Positions 55,209 to 64,000 of a stretch of 64,000 bases of DNA are shown piece after piece. Numbering within the stretch: the stretch's first letter is position 1; each line of letters opens with the position of its first letter. The translations under genes were made by a program, and so were the position numbers. Below the pieces are notes generated by a model that was not told the DNA's origin, made no database searches, and saw only the letters and a list, made by a program, of their open reading frames with translations. Source of the DNA: Novosphingobium sp. Leaf2 (lineage in GTDB: Bacteria > Pseudomonadota > Alphaproteobacteria > Sphingomonadales > Sphingomonadaceae); NCBI RefSeq assembly GCF_001421325.1, contig NZ_LMJY01000017.1, forward strand, positions 62,001-126,000, given 5' to 3'.

Positions 55209-56099
55209 TCAGGTGGCCGGGCCAAGCAGGCGGGCCACCACGGTGTCCAGCGCGCCTTGCCAGGCGGGCAGGGCCACGCCGTGCGTCTTCGCGATCAGGC
55301 TGCAGTCCAGCCGTGAATTGGCGGGCCGGGCTGCGGGGGTCGGATACTCAGCGGTGGTGATGCGCTTGACGGCGGCGGCGGGGCCGCCATGCCGTTGCGA
55401 AGCGGCGAAGATGCCCTCGGCAAAGTCAGCCCAGCTTGCCTCACCGGCGGCGGTCATGTGGAACACGCTGCGCAAGGCCGGATCGGGATTGGCCGCCAGA
55501 TTGGACAGCACGGCAAGGATGCCATCGGCGATGTCCAGTGCGCTGGTCGGGTTGCCGACCTGATCTGCCACCACGGACACCTCGTCGCGCTCACCGCCGA
55601 TACGCAGCATGGTCTTGACGAAGTTGCCCCCGAACGGGCTGTAAACCCAGGCTACCCGAAGCACGGCGCTGCCTTCAGGATACGCCGCAAGAACGGCCTG
55701 CTCCCCTGCCAGCTTTGATGCCCCGTAGACTCCGGTTGGCCCGGTCGGGTCGGTTTCGCGGTAGGGGTGGTTCGCGTTGCCGTCGAACACGTAGTCGGTG
55801 GAGATGTGTACCAGCGGCACACCCAGGGCTTTCGCGGCCTGGGCCACGGCACCGGCGCCTTCGCCGTTCACCGCCTGAGCGATGTCCGCCTCGGTTTCGG
55901 CCTTGTCCACCGCGGTGTAGGCGGCGGCGGAGACGATCGCATCGGGCTTTGCCGCCTTCAGGGTGCGCATCACCGAAGCGGGATCGGCGAGGTCGAGGGC
56001 GGGTCGGCCCAGCGCGATCACGTCGTGCCCGACCACTGGCCCGCGTTCCAGCAGACTGGTGACCACTTGGCCCGTGTTGCCGGTGACGGCAATCCTCAT
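55209..56099 (-). CDS. rfbD: dTDP-4-dehydrorhamnose reductase
   Basis: A 296-residue extended SDR. ITG-type motif [18 protein letters not shown] and the Tyr-Lys pair in [10 protein letters not shown] are typical of RmlD. It performs the last step to dTDP-L-rhamnose. The ATG at 56099 overlaps the rfbB stop by ATGA. The frame is open upstream but that part is rfbB in another frame. Confidence 0.94.
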   Translation of the reverse strand: MRIAVTGNTGQVVTSLLERGPVVGHDVIALGRPALDLADPASVMRTLKAAKPDAIVSAAAYTAVDKAETEADIAQAVNGEGAGAVAQAAKALGVPLVHISTDYVFDGNANHPYRETDPTGPTGVYGASKLAGEQAVLAAYPEGSAVLRVAWVYSPFGGNFVKTMLRIGGERDEVSVVADQVGNPTSALDIADGILAVLSNLAANPDPALRSVFHMTAAGEASWADFAEGIFAASQRHGGPAAAVKRITTAEYPTPAARPANSRLDCSLIAKTHGVALPAWQGALDTVVARLLGPAT

Positions 56100-57178
56100 G
56101 CCGAAGTCTTTGTCGCCGTATCGACTGCGCCCAGACCAAGGCGCTGCCCGTCGTACTGCACGCGCAGGGGCTGCCACCACCACTGGTTTTCCAGATACCA
56201 GCGGACCGTCTTCTCGATGCCGGTGTCGAAGGTTTCGCGTGCACGCCAGCCCAGCTCGGTTTCCAGCTTGGTGGCATCGATCGCGTAGCGCGCGTCGTGA
56301 CCCGGACGGTCGGTAACGAACGTGATCAGGTCTTCGCGGGGGGAGTCGCCGGGAACCAGCTGGTCGAGCACGGTGCAGATGCGGCGCACCACGTCGATGT
56401 TCCGGCGCTCGTTGCGCCCGCCGACGTTGTAGGTCTCGCCCACCCGGCCCTTCTCGGCGATGATGTCGAGCGCGCGGGCGTGATCGTCCACGAACAGCCA
56501 GTCGCGGACATTATCGCCCTTGCCGTAAACCGGCAGCGGCTTGCCTTCCATCGCGTTGAGGATGGTGAGCGGGATCAGCTTTTCCGGGAAGTGATACGGC
56601 CCGTAGTTGTTGGAGCAGTTCGACACCACCACTGGCAGCCCGTATGTGCGCTCCCACGCCTTGGCCAGATGATCGGATGCGGCCTTCGACGCGGAATAGG
56701 GCGAGGACGGATCGTACGGCGTTGTTTCCTCGAACAGGCCCTCGTCTCCGAGCGAACCGTAGACTTCGTCCGTGGAAACGTGCAAAAACCGGAACGCGGC
56801 CTTGGCATCGGTATCCAGCCCGTTCCAGTAGCCGCGCGCGGCTTCCAGCAGAGTGAAAGTGCCGACCACGTTGGTCTGAATAAAATCGGCAGCCCCTGTG
56901 ATTGATCGATCGACGTGGCTTTCGGCGGCCAGGTGCATGATGCGGTCCGGGGCGAAGTCCGCAATCGCCGCGTCCATCGCCGCCCGGTCGCAGATGTCGG
57001 CCTTCAGGAAACGGTGGTTTTCCTTGCCCTCGACCGCCTTAAGCGACGCTTCGCAGCCCGCATAAGTCAGCGCATCGATGGTCAGGACGTCGTAGCCCTT
57101 TTCAAGGACCAGATAACGCACGAGGGCCGAGCCGATGAAGCCGGCACCGCCGGTAACGATTACGCGCATGGGGATCAT
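56096..57178 (-). CDS. rfbB: dTDP-glucose 4,6-dehydratase
   Basis: A 360-residue extended SDR with [40 protein letters not shown] and the Tyr-Lys pair in [11 protein letters not shown]. It makes dTDP-4-keto-6-deoxyglucose, used by RfbC and possibly by the DegT enzyme. ATG at 57178 overlaps the rfbC stop (ATGA); an ATG three codons on, at 57169, is an alternative and matches the common protein start MRVIVTGG. Confidence 0.95.
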   Translation of the reverse strand: MIPMRVIVTGGAGFIGSALVRYLVLEKGYDVLTIDALTYAGCEASLKAVEGKENHRFLKADICDRAAMDAAIADFAPDRIMHLAAESHVDRSITGAADFIQTNVVGTFTLLEAARGYWNGLDTDAKAAFRFLHVSTDEVYGSLGDEGLFEETTPYDPSSPYSASKAASDHLAKAWERTYGLPVVVSNCSNNYGPYHFPEKLIPLTILNAMEGKPLPVYGKGDNVRDWLFVDDHARALDIIAEKGRVGETYNVGGRNERRNIDVVRRICTVLDQLVPGDSPREDLITFVTDRPGHDARYAIDATKLETELGWRARETFDTGIEKTVRWYLENQWWWQPLRVQYDGQRLGLGAVDTATKTSA

Positions 57179-57738
57179 TCGCTCCAGACGAAGTATTCAG
57201 GAAGGTCAGCCAGGCGCGGCTGTACGCGATCTTTTGCCGACAGCGTTTCCGGGTCGGCCACGTCGGGCCAGACGATGCCGATATCTGCATCGTCCCAGGC
57301 CAGGCCCTTGTCACATGCGGCGCTGTAGTAGCCGGTTACCTTGTAGGCGATGACGGTATCGGGTTCGAGCGAGCAGAAGCCGTGCGCGAATCCGGGTGGG
57401 ACCCACAATTGCTTGCCGTTGGCCGGGGTAAGCGTTTCCGCCGCCCACTGGCCGTACGTGGGCGAGCCCCGGCGGATGTCCACAGCCACATCGAAAAGCG
57501 CGCCCGCCGTGCAGCGCACCAGTTTGCCCTGAGCGTAGGGTTCGCTCTGGAAGTGCAGGCCCCGGACGGTGCCGGCTTTGGCGCTGAGCGATTCGTTATC
57601 CTGCACGAACGTGTGTTCGCCACAGGCCTGCGCAAACAAGTCGGCACGAAACACTTCGGCGAAATAGCCGCGTTCATCGCCCATTCGCTTTGGAACGAAC
57701 AGCTTCAGGCCCTCTTGGGCTAAAGAATGAACTTCCAT
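57175..57738 (-). CDS. rfbC: dTDP-4-dehydrorhamnose 3,5-epimerase
   Basis: A 187-residue cupin-type epimerase. [25 protein letters not shown] (catalytic His), [25 protein letters not shown] and [11 protein letters not shown] are characteristic of RmlC. It is the first of the four rml genes in the transcription order and lies 54 nt downstream of the Wza-like gene. Length is normal. Confidence 0.95.
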   Translation of the reverse strand: MEVHSLAQEGLKLFVPKRMGDERGYFAEVFRADLFAQACGEHTFVQDNESLSAKAGTVRGLHFQSEPYAQGKLVRCTAGALFDVAVDIRRGSPTYGQWAAETLTPANGKQLWVPPGFAHGFCSLEPDTVIAYKVTGYYSAACDKGLAWDDADIGIVWPDVADPETLSAKDRVQPRLADLPEYFVWSE

Positions 57739-57792
57739 GGCTTCACTTTCATGCTGTCAACCACATCATGCCCCGCGCTGGATAAACGGGCT

Positions 57793-58926
57793 TTAGTTGC
57801 TGCTGTTCTGAACTGTCTGGACGGCACTGGTAACCGTGAGGATGGGAGCAAACAGCTGACTGACGAGCTGGATCACCTTGCTGGGCTGATTTGCACGTGC
57901 GTTGCCGAAATACAGCACGTCTTTGTCACGCATGATGAAGTGCTGGGACAGGAAATAAGAGCCGGCCTTCATCATATTGATATGATACACGACTGGCTTG
58001 GTTCCACCGGTTGCATCCGGAACATAACGGAACACGAAAATGGCCGAGGGATCGCCAAGGCTGGGATTGGTCCCGCCAGCCGATGCCACCGCTTCCGCAA
58101 GCGACATCGTCGATCGGGTGAAGGACAACTGGTCAGCCCGGCCCGGTGAACCCAGGATGGAAAACGTGCGAGGATCGCTGATCAGGGAAACCCGATCGCC
58201 CGGATACGCCCGCACATCGAGGGCCGGATTTTCCAGAAGGTCGCTTACCCGCAATTCAGCCGTGCGTTGCCCTCGCACCACGCGCAGGGAAAGCTCGTTC
58301 GCCTTACCGCGATATCCGCCCGCCAACGCCACCACGTCGGAAAGCGTTTCCCGGTTCGTCTGCAGCACAAGGCGTCCGGGCTTTGCCACTTCACCGCTGA
58401 TGATGACCGAATTGGTGATCACGTCACGCGGTGTGACCAGCACCTGCGGGTTTTGCGTAAGTCCGCGCAGGGACCGTCGTATCTGGTCCTGCACTTCCGC
58501 GATCGTCTTGCCCACCACGTGCAACCGGCCCGCATACGGGATGACGATGTCGCCATTGTCATTGACGCGGCTGGGAGGCAGCGTGTGCGCCCTGGCGGAA
58601 GGGTCGAACGCCGGCGTTGCCGCAGTGCCGGACTGCCCGCCGCCGAATAGCGCCACGCCGGTTTCGTAGATCGATATCTCCAGAACATCGCCGGGACCGA
58701 TCATGTCGGTGGGCGGAGGCTGAAGGTCTGGCAGCGGCATCGTTGCCGCCGCTGGTGCGGTCGGCAATTCAGTGGCATCTACCACTTCGACCACGTCCAA
58801 CGGATGTTCCGGACGCGCGGCGTCCTTCAGTATTTGCGACCCGGTCGGGCCACTGGACGGGAGCGACGCGCACGCGCTCAGCAGGCCGGCAGCCGATAAG
58901 ACAGACAGGAATTTGGAATGCTTCAT
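57793..58926 (-). CDS. Wza-like polysaccharide export lipoprotein
   Basis: A 377-residue outer-membrane export protein. The lipoprotein signal is MKHSKFLSVLSAAGLLSAC with the lipobox LSAC (Cys at residue 19); the polysaccharide export domain starts at GPGDVLEISIYETG, and SLBB-like segments follow (ISGEVAKPGRLVL, VVALAGGYRG). It forms the channel for capsule or exopolysaccharide. Only the exporter is here; no Wzc-like tyrosine kinase or Wzx/Wzy is in the window. Confidence 0.92.
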   Translation of the reverse strand: MKHSKFLSVLSAAGLLSACASLPSSGPTGSQILKDAARPEHPLDVVEVVDATELPTAPAAATMPLPDLQPPPTDMIGPGDVLEISIYETGVALFGGGQSGTAATPAFDPSARAHTLPPSRVNDNGDIVIPYAGRLHVVGKTIAEVQDQIRRSLRGLTQNPQVLVTPRDVITNSVIISGEVAKPGRLVLQTNRETLSDVVALAGGYRGKANELSLRVVRGQRTAELRVSDLLENPALDVRAYPGDRVSLISDPRTFSILGSPGRADQLSFTRSTMSLAEAVASAGGTNPSLGDPSAIFVFRYVPDATGGTKPVVYHINMMKAGSYFLSQHFIMRDKDVLYFGNARANQPSKVIQLVSQLFAPILTVTSAVQTVQNSSN

Positions 58927-59037
58927 AAACGTCGTCCGGGGCCCTGAAGGGCGTATTTGCAGCGGCCTTAGATCAGGCACGGGAACCTGGCAATCGACCA
59001 TGGGCAAAGGCTTGGGGGTATTCCCGACCGACCGCAC

Positions 59038-60972
59038 TTACGACGCCTTGTTGTAGGCGTGGATCGCTGCCCAATCGAACCCGGCATACTGGCAGGCAGG
59101 GACCCACATGCGCTCGATGGCATGCAGGACTGTACCATCATAGGGAACCGGCTCTCGCGGCCAAGGCATGGCGCTTGTGGCAGCCTGCATGGCGCGGGCG
59201 ACTTCTACCTTGGCAAAGAACATGTTGCCGATGGGCATGGGGCCCGGGTGAGCAGGCAAGGCAAAGCCGAAGTTCTTGGCAATATTTTCGCAGAACGAGC
59301 GGTTTTTGCCCCAACCGACCGGACGGGAGGAATCGGGGAACAGCAACCCCAGCCGTTCATCGTCGAAAGCATCCACCGCCGTTTGGGTGAGGAGTGCGCC
59401 ATAAAGGCTCTTGCGCCACAATGCCCCGTAAGTGGGGCCGACAGCAGGACTTTTTTTCGTGTGGATGTGGCAGATAACATCGCCGTCGGAGGCGTAATCG
59501 ATGGCGTGATCCAGAAACGGCCCGATGTCACGACCGCTGTTTTCCACGAGGATCGTCTCGGCTGAGGCAAATCCTTTTTCCTCGACGATCTTTATGATTT
59601 CGTCGAAGTTTTTGGTCGTCGTCGTCGTAATCAGGAATCGCCCATCAACGGCGTCATCGACGAAATATTCAAGTATTTCTTCCACGACATCGGGATAGAA
59701 TGCGTGGATATGGATCAGCATCGAAGACGGCAGCCGGCAGACCGGTTCGTCTTTGGCAAGGATGCTGGTGTAGCGAAGGAAATCGCCATTTTCCTGGCGC
59801 GCCGCGTGGACGCCGGGGGCCGGATTGATTGCGACTATGCCGTAGCTTAGCATGCGCTCAATCTGTTTCACCGTGTCTGCGCGCTGGCGCTCGGATACGA
59901 TGACTTCAAACGCGGTATCATACGCCAGTCCTGTGTAATCCGTATCGATTTCAACGTTGACCGGACGTGGTGGCTTGGCGGACAAAGCTTCAAGGCGTGA
60001 GAACAGCTTGTCCTGGTAGGCTTTGTATGGTGAGGGGCCCGCCGCTGTTTTGGCGGGCGCCTGGGTGGCGCTGACAGGTCTGGCGGCAGGTTCATCCGAG
60101 CCTGGCCGGGAGGACACACGCTGCTTCGCATTACTTGCAGGTGCTTTCCGAGCCGCATTCGCGCCATCTATCGCCAACGCGCCCCTCACGCGGGCGGCCG
60201 GACGCTGCGGGTCTGGCGCTGCAAGTTGGACCCAGGGGTGCAACTGCTCGATGTTGCGATGAAGGTCGTCGATGTTCTGGCCGACATTGGTCTGCTGGCG
60301 CAGCATCGATTTTTGGTGATGGCGATAGCGCGAAAGCACTTCGGGAAGGTGCAGCAAACGTTCCTGCGCTTCGCACAGCCTAAGCCACAACTCGTAATCT
60401 TCCCATCCGTGCTTGATCGGAAGGAAGCCTTCGAGGCGTTCTATCGCATCGCGCCGCAGCATGGTCATCGCATCGATGTAGTTGCCCTTCTTCAGCCGGT
60501 TCTTGTCGAAGACATTGGCGCCGATGAGCTGCGATACGCTGCCGAATTCTTCAAGGATCGAATACGCGCCCACGCAATCCTGGCGGGCGTCGAGGGCGCG
60601 GACGTGCTTTTCAAGGCAGCGCGGGAAAAGCAGATTGTCCGCATCCAAGAAAAAGCAGTATTCCGATCGAGACTGCGCGATCCCGGTGTTTCGCGTCACG
60701 GACAGGCCCGCGTTGGACACGTTCGTAAGCAACACGCACGCTAGGTGGTCAGGAGCATCGTCACGCATCCAGCGCTCGACCACCGTCAACGAATCATCCG
60801 TGCTGGCGTCGTCGACGACGATCAGCGCGATATCCTTGAGGGACTGGGCAGCGACCGTGGCGAGGGTTTGTTCGATCAGATACGCGTAATTGTGAAGCGG
60901 GACGATCACCGACACCTTGCGCGCCAGATCGCCGCGCTTGAAAATCGTGTTCGTGGTTTGAATTTTCATCAT
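59038..60972 (-). CDS. GT2 glycosyltransferase fused to rhamnan-synthesis-F-like domain
   Basis: A 644-residue protein. The N-terminal GT2 domain (residues 15-250) has KVSVIVPLHNYAYLIEQTL, VVDDASTDDS, the DXD motif in CFFLDADN and GWEDYELWLRL. A Pro/Ala-rich linker (about residues 270-330) joins it to a C-terminal RgpF-like domain (about residues 335-640) with MLIHIHAFYPDV, ENSGRDIGPFL and HTKKSP. RgpF-type enzymes lengthen rhamnan chains. The start overlaps the stop of the preceding GT gene. The fusion suggests that it adds a first sugar and then rhamnose. Confidence 0.85.
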   Translation of the reverse strand: MMKIQTTNTIFKRGDLARKVSVIVPLHNYAYLIEQTLATVAAQSLKDIALIVVDDASTDDSLTVVERWMRDDAPDHLACVLLTNVSNAGLSVTRNTGIAQSRSEYCFFLDADNLLFPRCLEKHVRALDARQDCVGAYSILEEFGSVSQLIGANVFDKNRLKKGNYIDAMTMLRRDAIERLEGFLPIKHGWEDYELWLRLCEAQERLLHLPEVLSRYRHHQKSMLRQQTNVGQNIDDLHRNIEQLHPWVQLAAPDPQRPAARVRGALAIDGANAARKAPASNAKQRVSSRPGSDEPAARPVSATQAPAKTAAGPSPYKAYQDKLFSRLEALSAKPPRPVNVEIDTDYTGLAYDTAFEVIVSERQRADTVKQIERMLSYGIVAINPAPGVHAARQENGDFLRYTSILAKDEPVCRLPSSMLIHIHAFYPDVVEEILEYFVDDAVDGRFLITTTTTKNFDEIIKIVEEKGFASAETILVENSGRDIGPFLDHAIDYASDGDVICHIHTKKSPAVGPTYGALWRKSLYGALLTQTAVDAFDDERLGLLFPDSSRPVGWGKNRSFCENIAKNFGFALPAHPGPMPIGNMFFAKVEVARAMQAATSAMPWPREPVPYDGTVLHAIERMWVPACQYAGFDWAAIHAYNKAS

Positions 60973-62510
60973 GCCGCGAGCCTGCTCCAGTCGGACGTGC
61001 GCGCCCTTAGCTGGTCGCAGTTGTTACGGATGCGACCCATCTCGGCTTGTCCTTCCGGGGTTTCCAAAAGCCAGCGCAGTCGCTCGGGCATGTCCTGCAG
61101 ACGGCACTCCAGGAAATGCTCGCCGGCCTCGACATAGCGGTTGGGAATGCATGGCTCGGTCAGCACCACGCAGCCCTCGACGATGCCGAACAGGAACAAC
61201 CGATGCCACTCGAAATACCGGCTTTCGCCCTGATGGATGTTGAGCAGGATTTTCGCGTTCCGGGCTATTTGAACCAGATCACCCGTAGCCAGCATATCTG
61301 GATCGCCTTGCCGCACCGGCCCATCAAAGCGCGGACAGTGAATGAAAGCTTCGTGATCGGCTAGCACCGGGGCAAGCGTTGCCAGCGCTTTCTCGCGTCG
61401 GGGATTGGACGCGCCGACAAACAGGACATCGTACGGCCTTTGGGCCAGCATCTCGGGGTACGTCAGCTTTTCGATATACCGCGCCTTGGCAAAACCGTCA
61501 GATAGCGGAGCGCGGCTCACTTCAAAAGGCGAGCCGGCCATGGGCAACAAAGGGAGGAACGCCGTCTCGATGCCCAGCGCCTGCAGTCCCGCGGCCGAGG
61601 CGGGATTCATGTCGATCGCCTTGTTCGACAGCTTGAGGAACTTGTAGGCGAGCGAAAACCATGAGGTGTGCCATTGCTCCGTGTTCAGGTAAATTGCTTG
61701 CCGCAACAGCGGTTCGCGCCACTTTTTTCCAGGTCCATGGACGCAGAATTCGTGAGGGGCGACGATGACGATGTTACCCTTGAAACTCTCAGGCTTCGCC
61801 AGATCGGTATCGCATGTCACGCTGTATCCGGCCCGGCCCAGCGCCGCTTTGAGATAAGCGGCGATCTCGGAGAAGAAAAAATTGCCGTCCGCCCAGTGAA
61901 CGACGTGCACGGGCAGGGAAAGGTCGAGCAATGCGTCGATGGAGGTCAGTGAAATTTCACAGTTTTCGGCCAGGAACGCATCGACCCTGTTGGCGTCAAA
62001 GATCGCGCGACCTTCTGCAAACCCGTGATCGACAGCGTGCGCCAGGGGAGCCGTCTTGCGACTGTCCGGGTGAAACTTGGCATACTGCAGCGTTGAAAAT
62101 AATGGTCCGGGGTCGATTGACGGATCTTGCGCGGAACGACGCAGATAATCCGCGATCAACTCTGGCACGGGCGCCGACTGACCGGCGAGCGTGTCGCTCG
62201 CATGATGCTTTACGTACCAGGCATCATCGAAAAGCCCGGATGACGCGATTCTCTGGCACAAACCCGGATCGACTTGCGCGTCGATCGCCGGGGGTTCGCG
62301 ATACGCAACCAGAAATTCGGACGCACGCCCATCCGCGTCACGGGATGCCTTCCGGCCGATATGCTGGCCCACTCTCACGAAATGTTCGGCAGGCGACATT
62401 CCGCAATGCGCCACGTCGGGATATCGCTCCACATACCAGCGTTCGTCGAAAAGACCGGAGTTGAGCAGAAGCCGGACTTTGTCCGCCAAAGTTGTCATCG
62501 CAATGGACAC
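60969..62510 (-). CDS. Glycosyltransferase with N-terminal YPDV-HF repeats
   Basis: A 513-residue protein. Residues 15-55 hold a repeat, LFDERWYVERYPDVAHCG then HFVRVGQHIGR, followed by two degenerate copies (LFDDAWYVKHHASD, and YAKFHPD ... HAVDHGFAEGR). The C-terminal part (from about residue 195) has a GT-B appearance: YLNTEQWHTSW, VLFVGASNPRREKAL and LNIHQGESRYFEWHRL, reminiscent of CgeB-type transferases. The repeat matches those of the RTX protein. The ATGA overlap with the next gene suggests coupling. Confidence 0.75.
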   Translation of the reverse strand: MSIAMTTLADKVRLLLNSGLFDERWYVERYPDVAHCGMSPAEHFVRVGQHIGRKASRDADGRASEFLVAYREPPAIDAQVDPGLCQRIASSGLFDDAWYVKHHASDTLAGQSAPVPELIADYLRRSAQDPSIDPGPLFSTLQYAKFHPDSRKTAPLAHAVDHGFAEGRAIFDANRVDAFLAENCEISLTSIDALLDLSLPVHVVHWADGNFFFSEIAAYLKAALGRAGYSVTCDTDLAKPESFKGNIVIVAPHEFCVHGPGKKWREPLLRQAIYLNTEQWHTSWFSLAYKFLKLSNKAIDMNPASAAGLQALGIETAFLPLLPMAGSPFEVSRAPLSDGFAKARYIEKLTYPEMLAQRPYDVLFVGASNPRREKALATLAPVLADHEAFIHCPRFDGPVRQGDPDMLATGDLVQIARNAKILLNIHQGESRYFEWHRLFLFGIVEGCVVLTEPCIPNRYVEAGEHFLECRLQDMPERLRWLLETPEGQAEMGRIRNNCDQLRARTSDWSRLAA

Positions 62511-62515
62511 CAGTT

Positions 62516-62914
62516 TTATGCGCCGCGCCGATTCTCGGCGATGCCATGGTAGAGATAATGGCGGAACGGATCCTGTCCGGAGGTGACGACATCGGGATAT
62601 CGAGCGACGTACGCCGCACTGTCAAAAAGTCCGCGCCGGAGCAATCTGGCATCCCGTTTGCGGCGTTGCCATGATCGCGGCATGAAGCGCCACCACCATT
62701 TGCCGCGCTCCAGCAGAAAGCTGCCTGCTTCTCTCAGCCAGCGGTTTTGATCCTCAAGCTTCGCGATCTGATCCTGGGCATGTGCAACCATGTCCGCCAA
62801 CTGCGCAAGATCGTGGTAGCATTCGTCCAGCCGCGATAACGTGGATGGGCTGTCCGGAGCCTGGACTGCGATGTCGCGCCTTGCCGCCGGCGCGGTGCCC
62901 TGCAGCGTATTCAT
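62516..62914 (-). CDS. Small coiled-coil protein with one YPDV-HY repeat
   Basis: A 132-residue protein that I do not recognise as a known family. Residues 25-65 form a likely coiled coil (CYHDLAQLADMVAHAQDQIAKLEDQ), a Trp/Arg-rich basic segment follows (WWWRFMPRSWQRRKRD), and the C-terminus is one copy of the surface repeat, LFDSAAYVARYPDV then FRHYLYHG. It is 5 nt upstream of the repeat-bearing glycosyltransferase and could help assemble the complex at the membrane (inference). Confidence 0.65.
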   Translation of the reverse strand: MNTLQGTAPAARRDIAVQAPDSPSTLSRLDECYHDLAQLADMVAHAQDQIAKLEDQNRWLREAGSFLLERGKWWWRFMPRSWQRRKRDARLLRRGLFDSAAYVARYPDVVTSGQDPFRHYLYHGIAENRRGA

Positions 62915-63346
62915 CGAGCCGGGGAACGGCTGAGCGACCGACAGCGCAACAGGGAAGCGGTGCGCTGAATCTCATTGCATATAAACGGGCGCATTGAAGC
63001 CGGTCAGCCTTTCGCGGGTGTCATCAAACATCATCCCTTTACGGCAGCCGCTATCGCAAAGTCCATCGCCTTGATCCACTCTCGTCGCATTCCACCGCGC
63101 GCGGGCAGCGACAGGCCTTGGCGAAACTTGCCAGCCGTGCCCGATGCTTGCACATGCGTGCGCCGGCTGTCATTGAGGATTCTATCGTGCGCACAGCCCT
63201 GATGGATATCGTTGCGAAACGCCTATTTGTCATGGATGGCCATCGTCGGGACGTATTTTGCAGGCGGGCGATAATGTGCGGCCAGAAAAGTTGAGTTGGT
63301 ATCCTTTTGATACGCCTATCGCCCCTCTCTATTCGGAAATTGCATC
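62915..63346. promoter_or_regulatory. divergent intergenic region of the glycosyltransferase genes
   Basis: These 432 bases lie between two divergent polysaccharide genes and hold no supported coding region. Promoters for both should be here; I see no clear -35/-10 pair or palindrome that I would defend. Confidence 0.4.
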
Positions 63347-64000
63347 ATGAAAAGTGAACATGAACGGCTGGCGGCTGTCATAATCGAAGAGGGCATTTTC
63401 GACGCCAAGTTCTATCAAGAGCAGGTTCCTGACGTTGCAGGGCTCTCCGTTAAGGAACTTGCCTGTCATTACCTGGAGGTTGGCGAAAGCGAAGGTCTCG
63501 CTCCGAGCGCCATTTTTGATCCGGCGTACTATCTCGAAAAGAATCCCGATCTGACAGACGTCCCTAGCCCCGCGGTTCACTATGCCATGCACGGCAGGGA
63601 AGAGGGGCGGCCCAGCAGTCTGGCGCAGTTGCTGTTTGCCGAGGAACTCGACAGCGCGGCCGTTGAGGAAGGCCTCATACCGGCCCCCGAAGTGGAGCGG
63701 AGCGACCCCGATTATTTCAGGCAGCTTGCTAAATCGGTTCGCGTTATCGACCGGGATCTGCGATTTTTTTCCCGTGAGTTTTACCGCTCGAGTCATCCGG
63801 ACATCGGCCAAAGCATGGATCCGATCGTTCACTATCTTCGTCATGGTCGCCATGAAGGGCGGTCCACCAACGTCACGCTTTCTGCCGGAATTCATACGGA
63901 TGAAGCGGCAATCGATCCCGACTTGCCATACGTTGTAGTGGGGGTGCACGAATCATCGAAGACCGGGGCGCCGATCGTCGGTCTCGATCTCGCGCGGGAG
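63347..64000 (+). CDS. Glycosyltransferase with three N-terminal repeats (cut by window end)
   Basis: An open frame of 218 codons from an ATG at 63347 runs off the window, so the stop is unknown. Three copies of the surface repeat are visible: residues 16-52 (IFDAKFYQEQVPDV, HYLEVGESEG), 57-92 (FDPAYYLEKNPDLTDV, HYAMHGREEGR) and 139-175 (FSREFYRSSHPDI, HYLRHGRHEGR). The frame then reads GVHESSKTGAPIVGLDLARE, which resembles the N-terminus of group 1 glycosyltransferases. The Shine-Dalgarno is weak. It diverges from the glycosyltransferase operon. Confidence 0.8.
   Translation, partial: MKSEHERLAAVIIEEGIFDAKFYQEQVPDVAGLSVKELACHYLEVGESEGLAPSAIFDPAYYLEKNPDLTDVPSPAVHYAMHGREEGRPSSLAQLLFAEELDSAAVEEGLIPAPEVERSDPDYFRQLAKSVRVIDRDLRFFSREFYRSSHPDIGQSMDPIVHYLRHGRHEGRSTNVTLSAGIHTDEAAIDPDLPYVVVGVHESSKTGAPIVGLDLARE

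Noticed and set aside
1-64000. CRISPR array, rRNA, prophage or insertion sequence
   Set aside because: No regular direct repeats with spacers, no rRNA sequence, no transposase or phage genes were seen.

Overview
The window is high-GC DNA from an alphaproteobacterium, most likely a sphingomonad (Novosphingobium/Sphingobium-like). The clues are a TonB-dependent receptor with a typical sphingomonad signal peptide and plug, LacI/GPH/GMC sugar-catabolic clusters, an NCS1 permease in place of RutG, a Kdo/rhamnose surface-polysaccharide region, and an ECF sigma/anti-sigma/fasciclin trio. The assignment is by gene content and style only. I see no rRNA, CRISPR array, transposase or prophage.

Layout. 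(1) 0-6 kb: an NTF2-like protein and an NCS1 permease diverge from a hyuA-hyuB pair (hydantoinase/oxoprolinase type), which ends at a strong hairpin terminator facing a small c-type cytochrome. (2) 6-9 kb: M14 zinc carboxypeptidase and a LysR regulator. (3) 9-18 kb: a large MalT-like LuxR regulator, a three-subunit molybdenum hydroxylase (2Fe-2S; FAD with an extra Cys set; Mo subunit) with ATGA overlaps, then two SDR dehydrogenases, the first behind a leader rich in hairpins. (4) 18-28 kb: a sugar/glycoside catabolic cluster (two xylose-isomerase-like TIM barrels, Gfo/Idh dehydrogenase, GPH symporter, GMC oxidoreductase) with its LacI regulator, followed by an amidase and an MFS transporter. 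(5) 28-33 kb: a RutA paralogue, a second amidase and a TonB-dependent receptor. Related LacI-type palindromes occur at 20125, 20225, 24253, 26620 and 33090, so regions 4 and 5 may form one regulon. (6) 33-38 kb: a small exported protein, an NCS1 permease and a recognisable pyrimidine operon rutB-rutC-rutD-rutA. (7) 38.4-39.4 kb: a gene-free stretch ending at tRNA-Thr(CGT). (8) 39.5-41.5 kb: fasciclin protein, RskA-type anti-sigma factor and ECF sigma factor. (9) 41.6-49 kb: Kdo/capsule genes: methyltransferase, glycosyltransferase, KpsC-like Kdo transferase, histidine phosphatase, kdsB, kpsF/kdsD, and divergent kdsA. (10) 49.5-64 kb: a secreted RTX-type protein with six N-terminal repeats, then a dTDP-rhamnose/exopolysaccharide locus (NeuD-like acyltransferase, GT2, DegT aminotransferase, rfbA, rfbD, rfbB, rfbC, Wza-like exporter, rhamnan-synthesis-like transferase, further glycosyltransferases), and a divergent glycosyltransferase gene cut by the window end.

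Themes. The first 38 kb is catabolic and specialised for nitrogen-containing rings, amides and glycosides: hyuAB, a molybdenum hydroxylase, two RutA-type monooxygenases, two amidases, two NCS1 permeases and a 3-keto-glycoside-like enzyme set. The last 22 kb builds the cell surface. The most interesting points are the candidate LacI regulon that joins glycoside-cleaving enzymes to a second RutA, two amidases and a TonB receptor, and the short repeat (aromatic residue, NPD, HY...G..EGR) shared by the RTX protein, a small coiled-coil protein and two glycosyltransferases.
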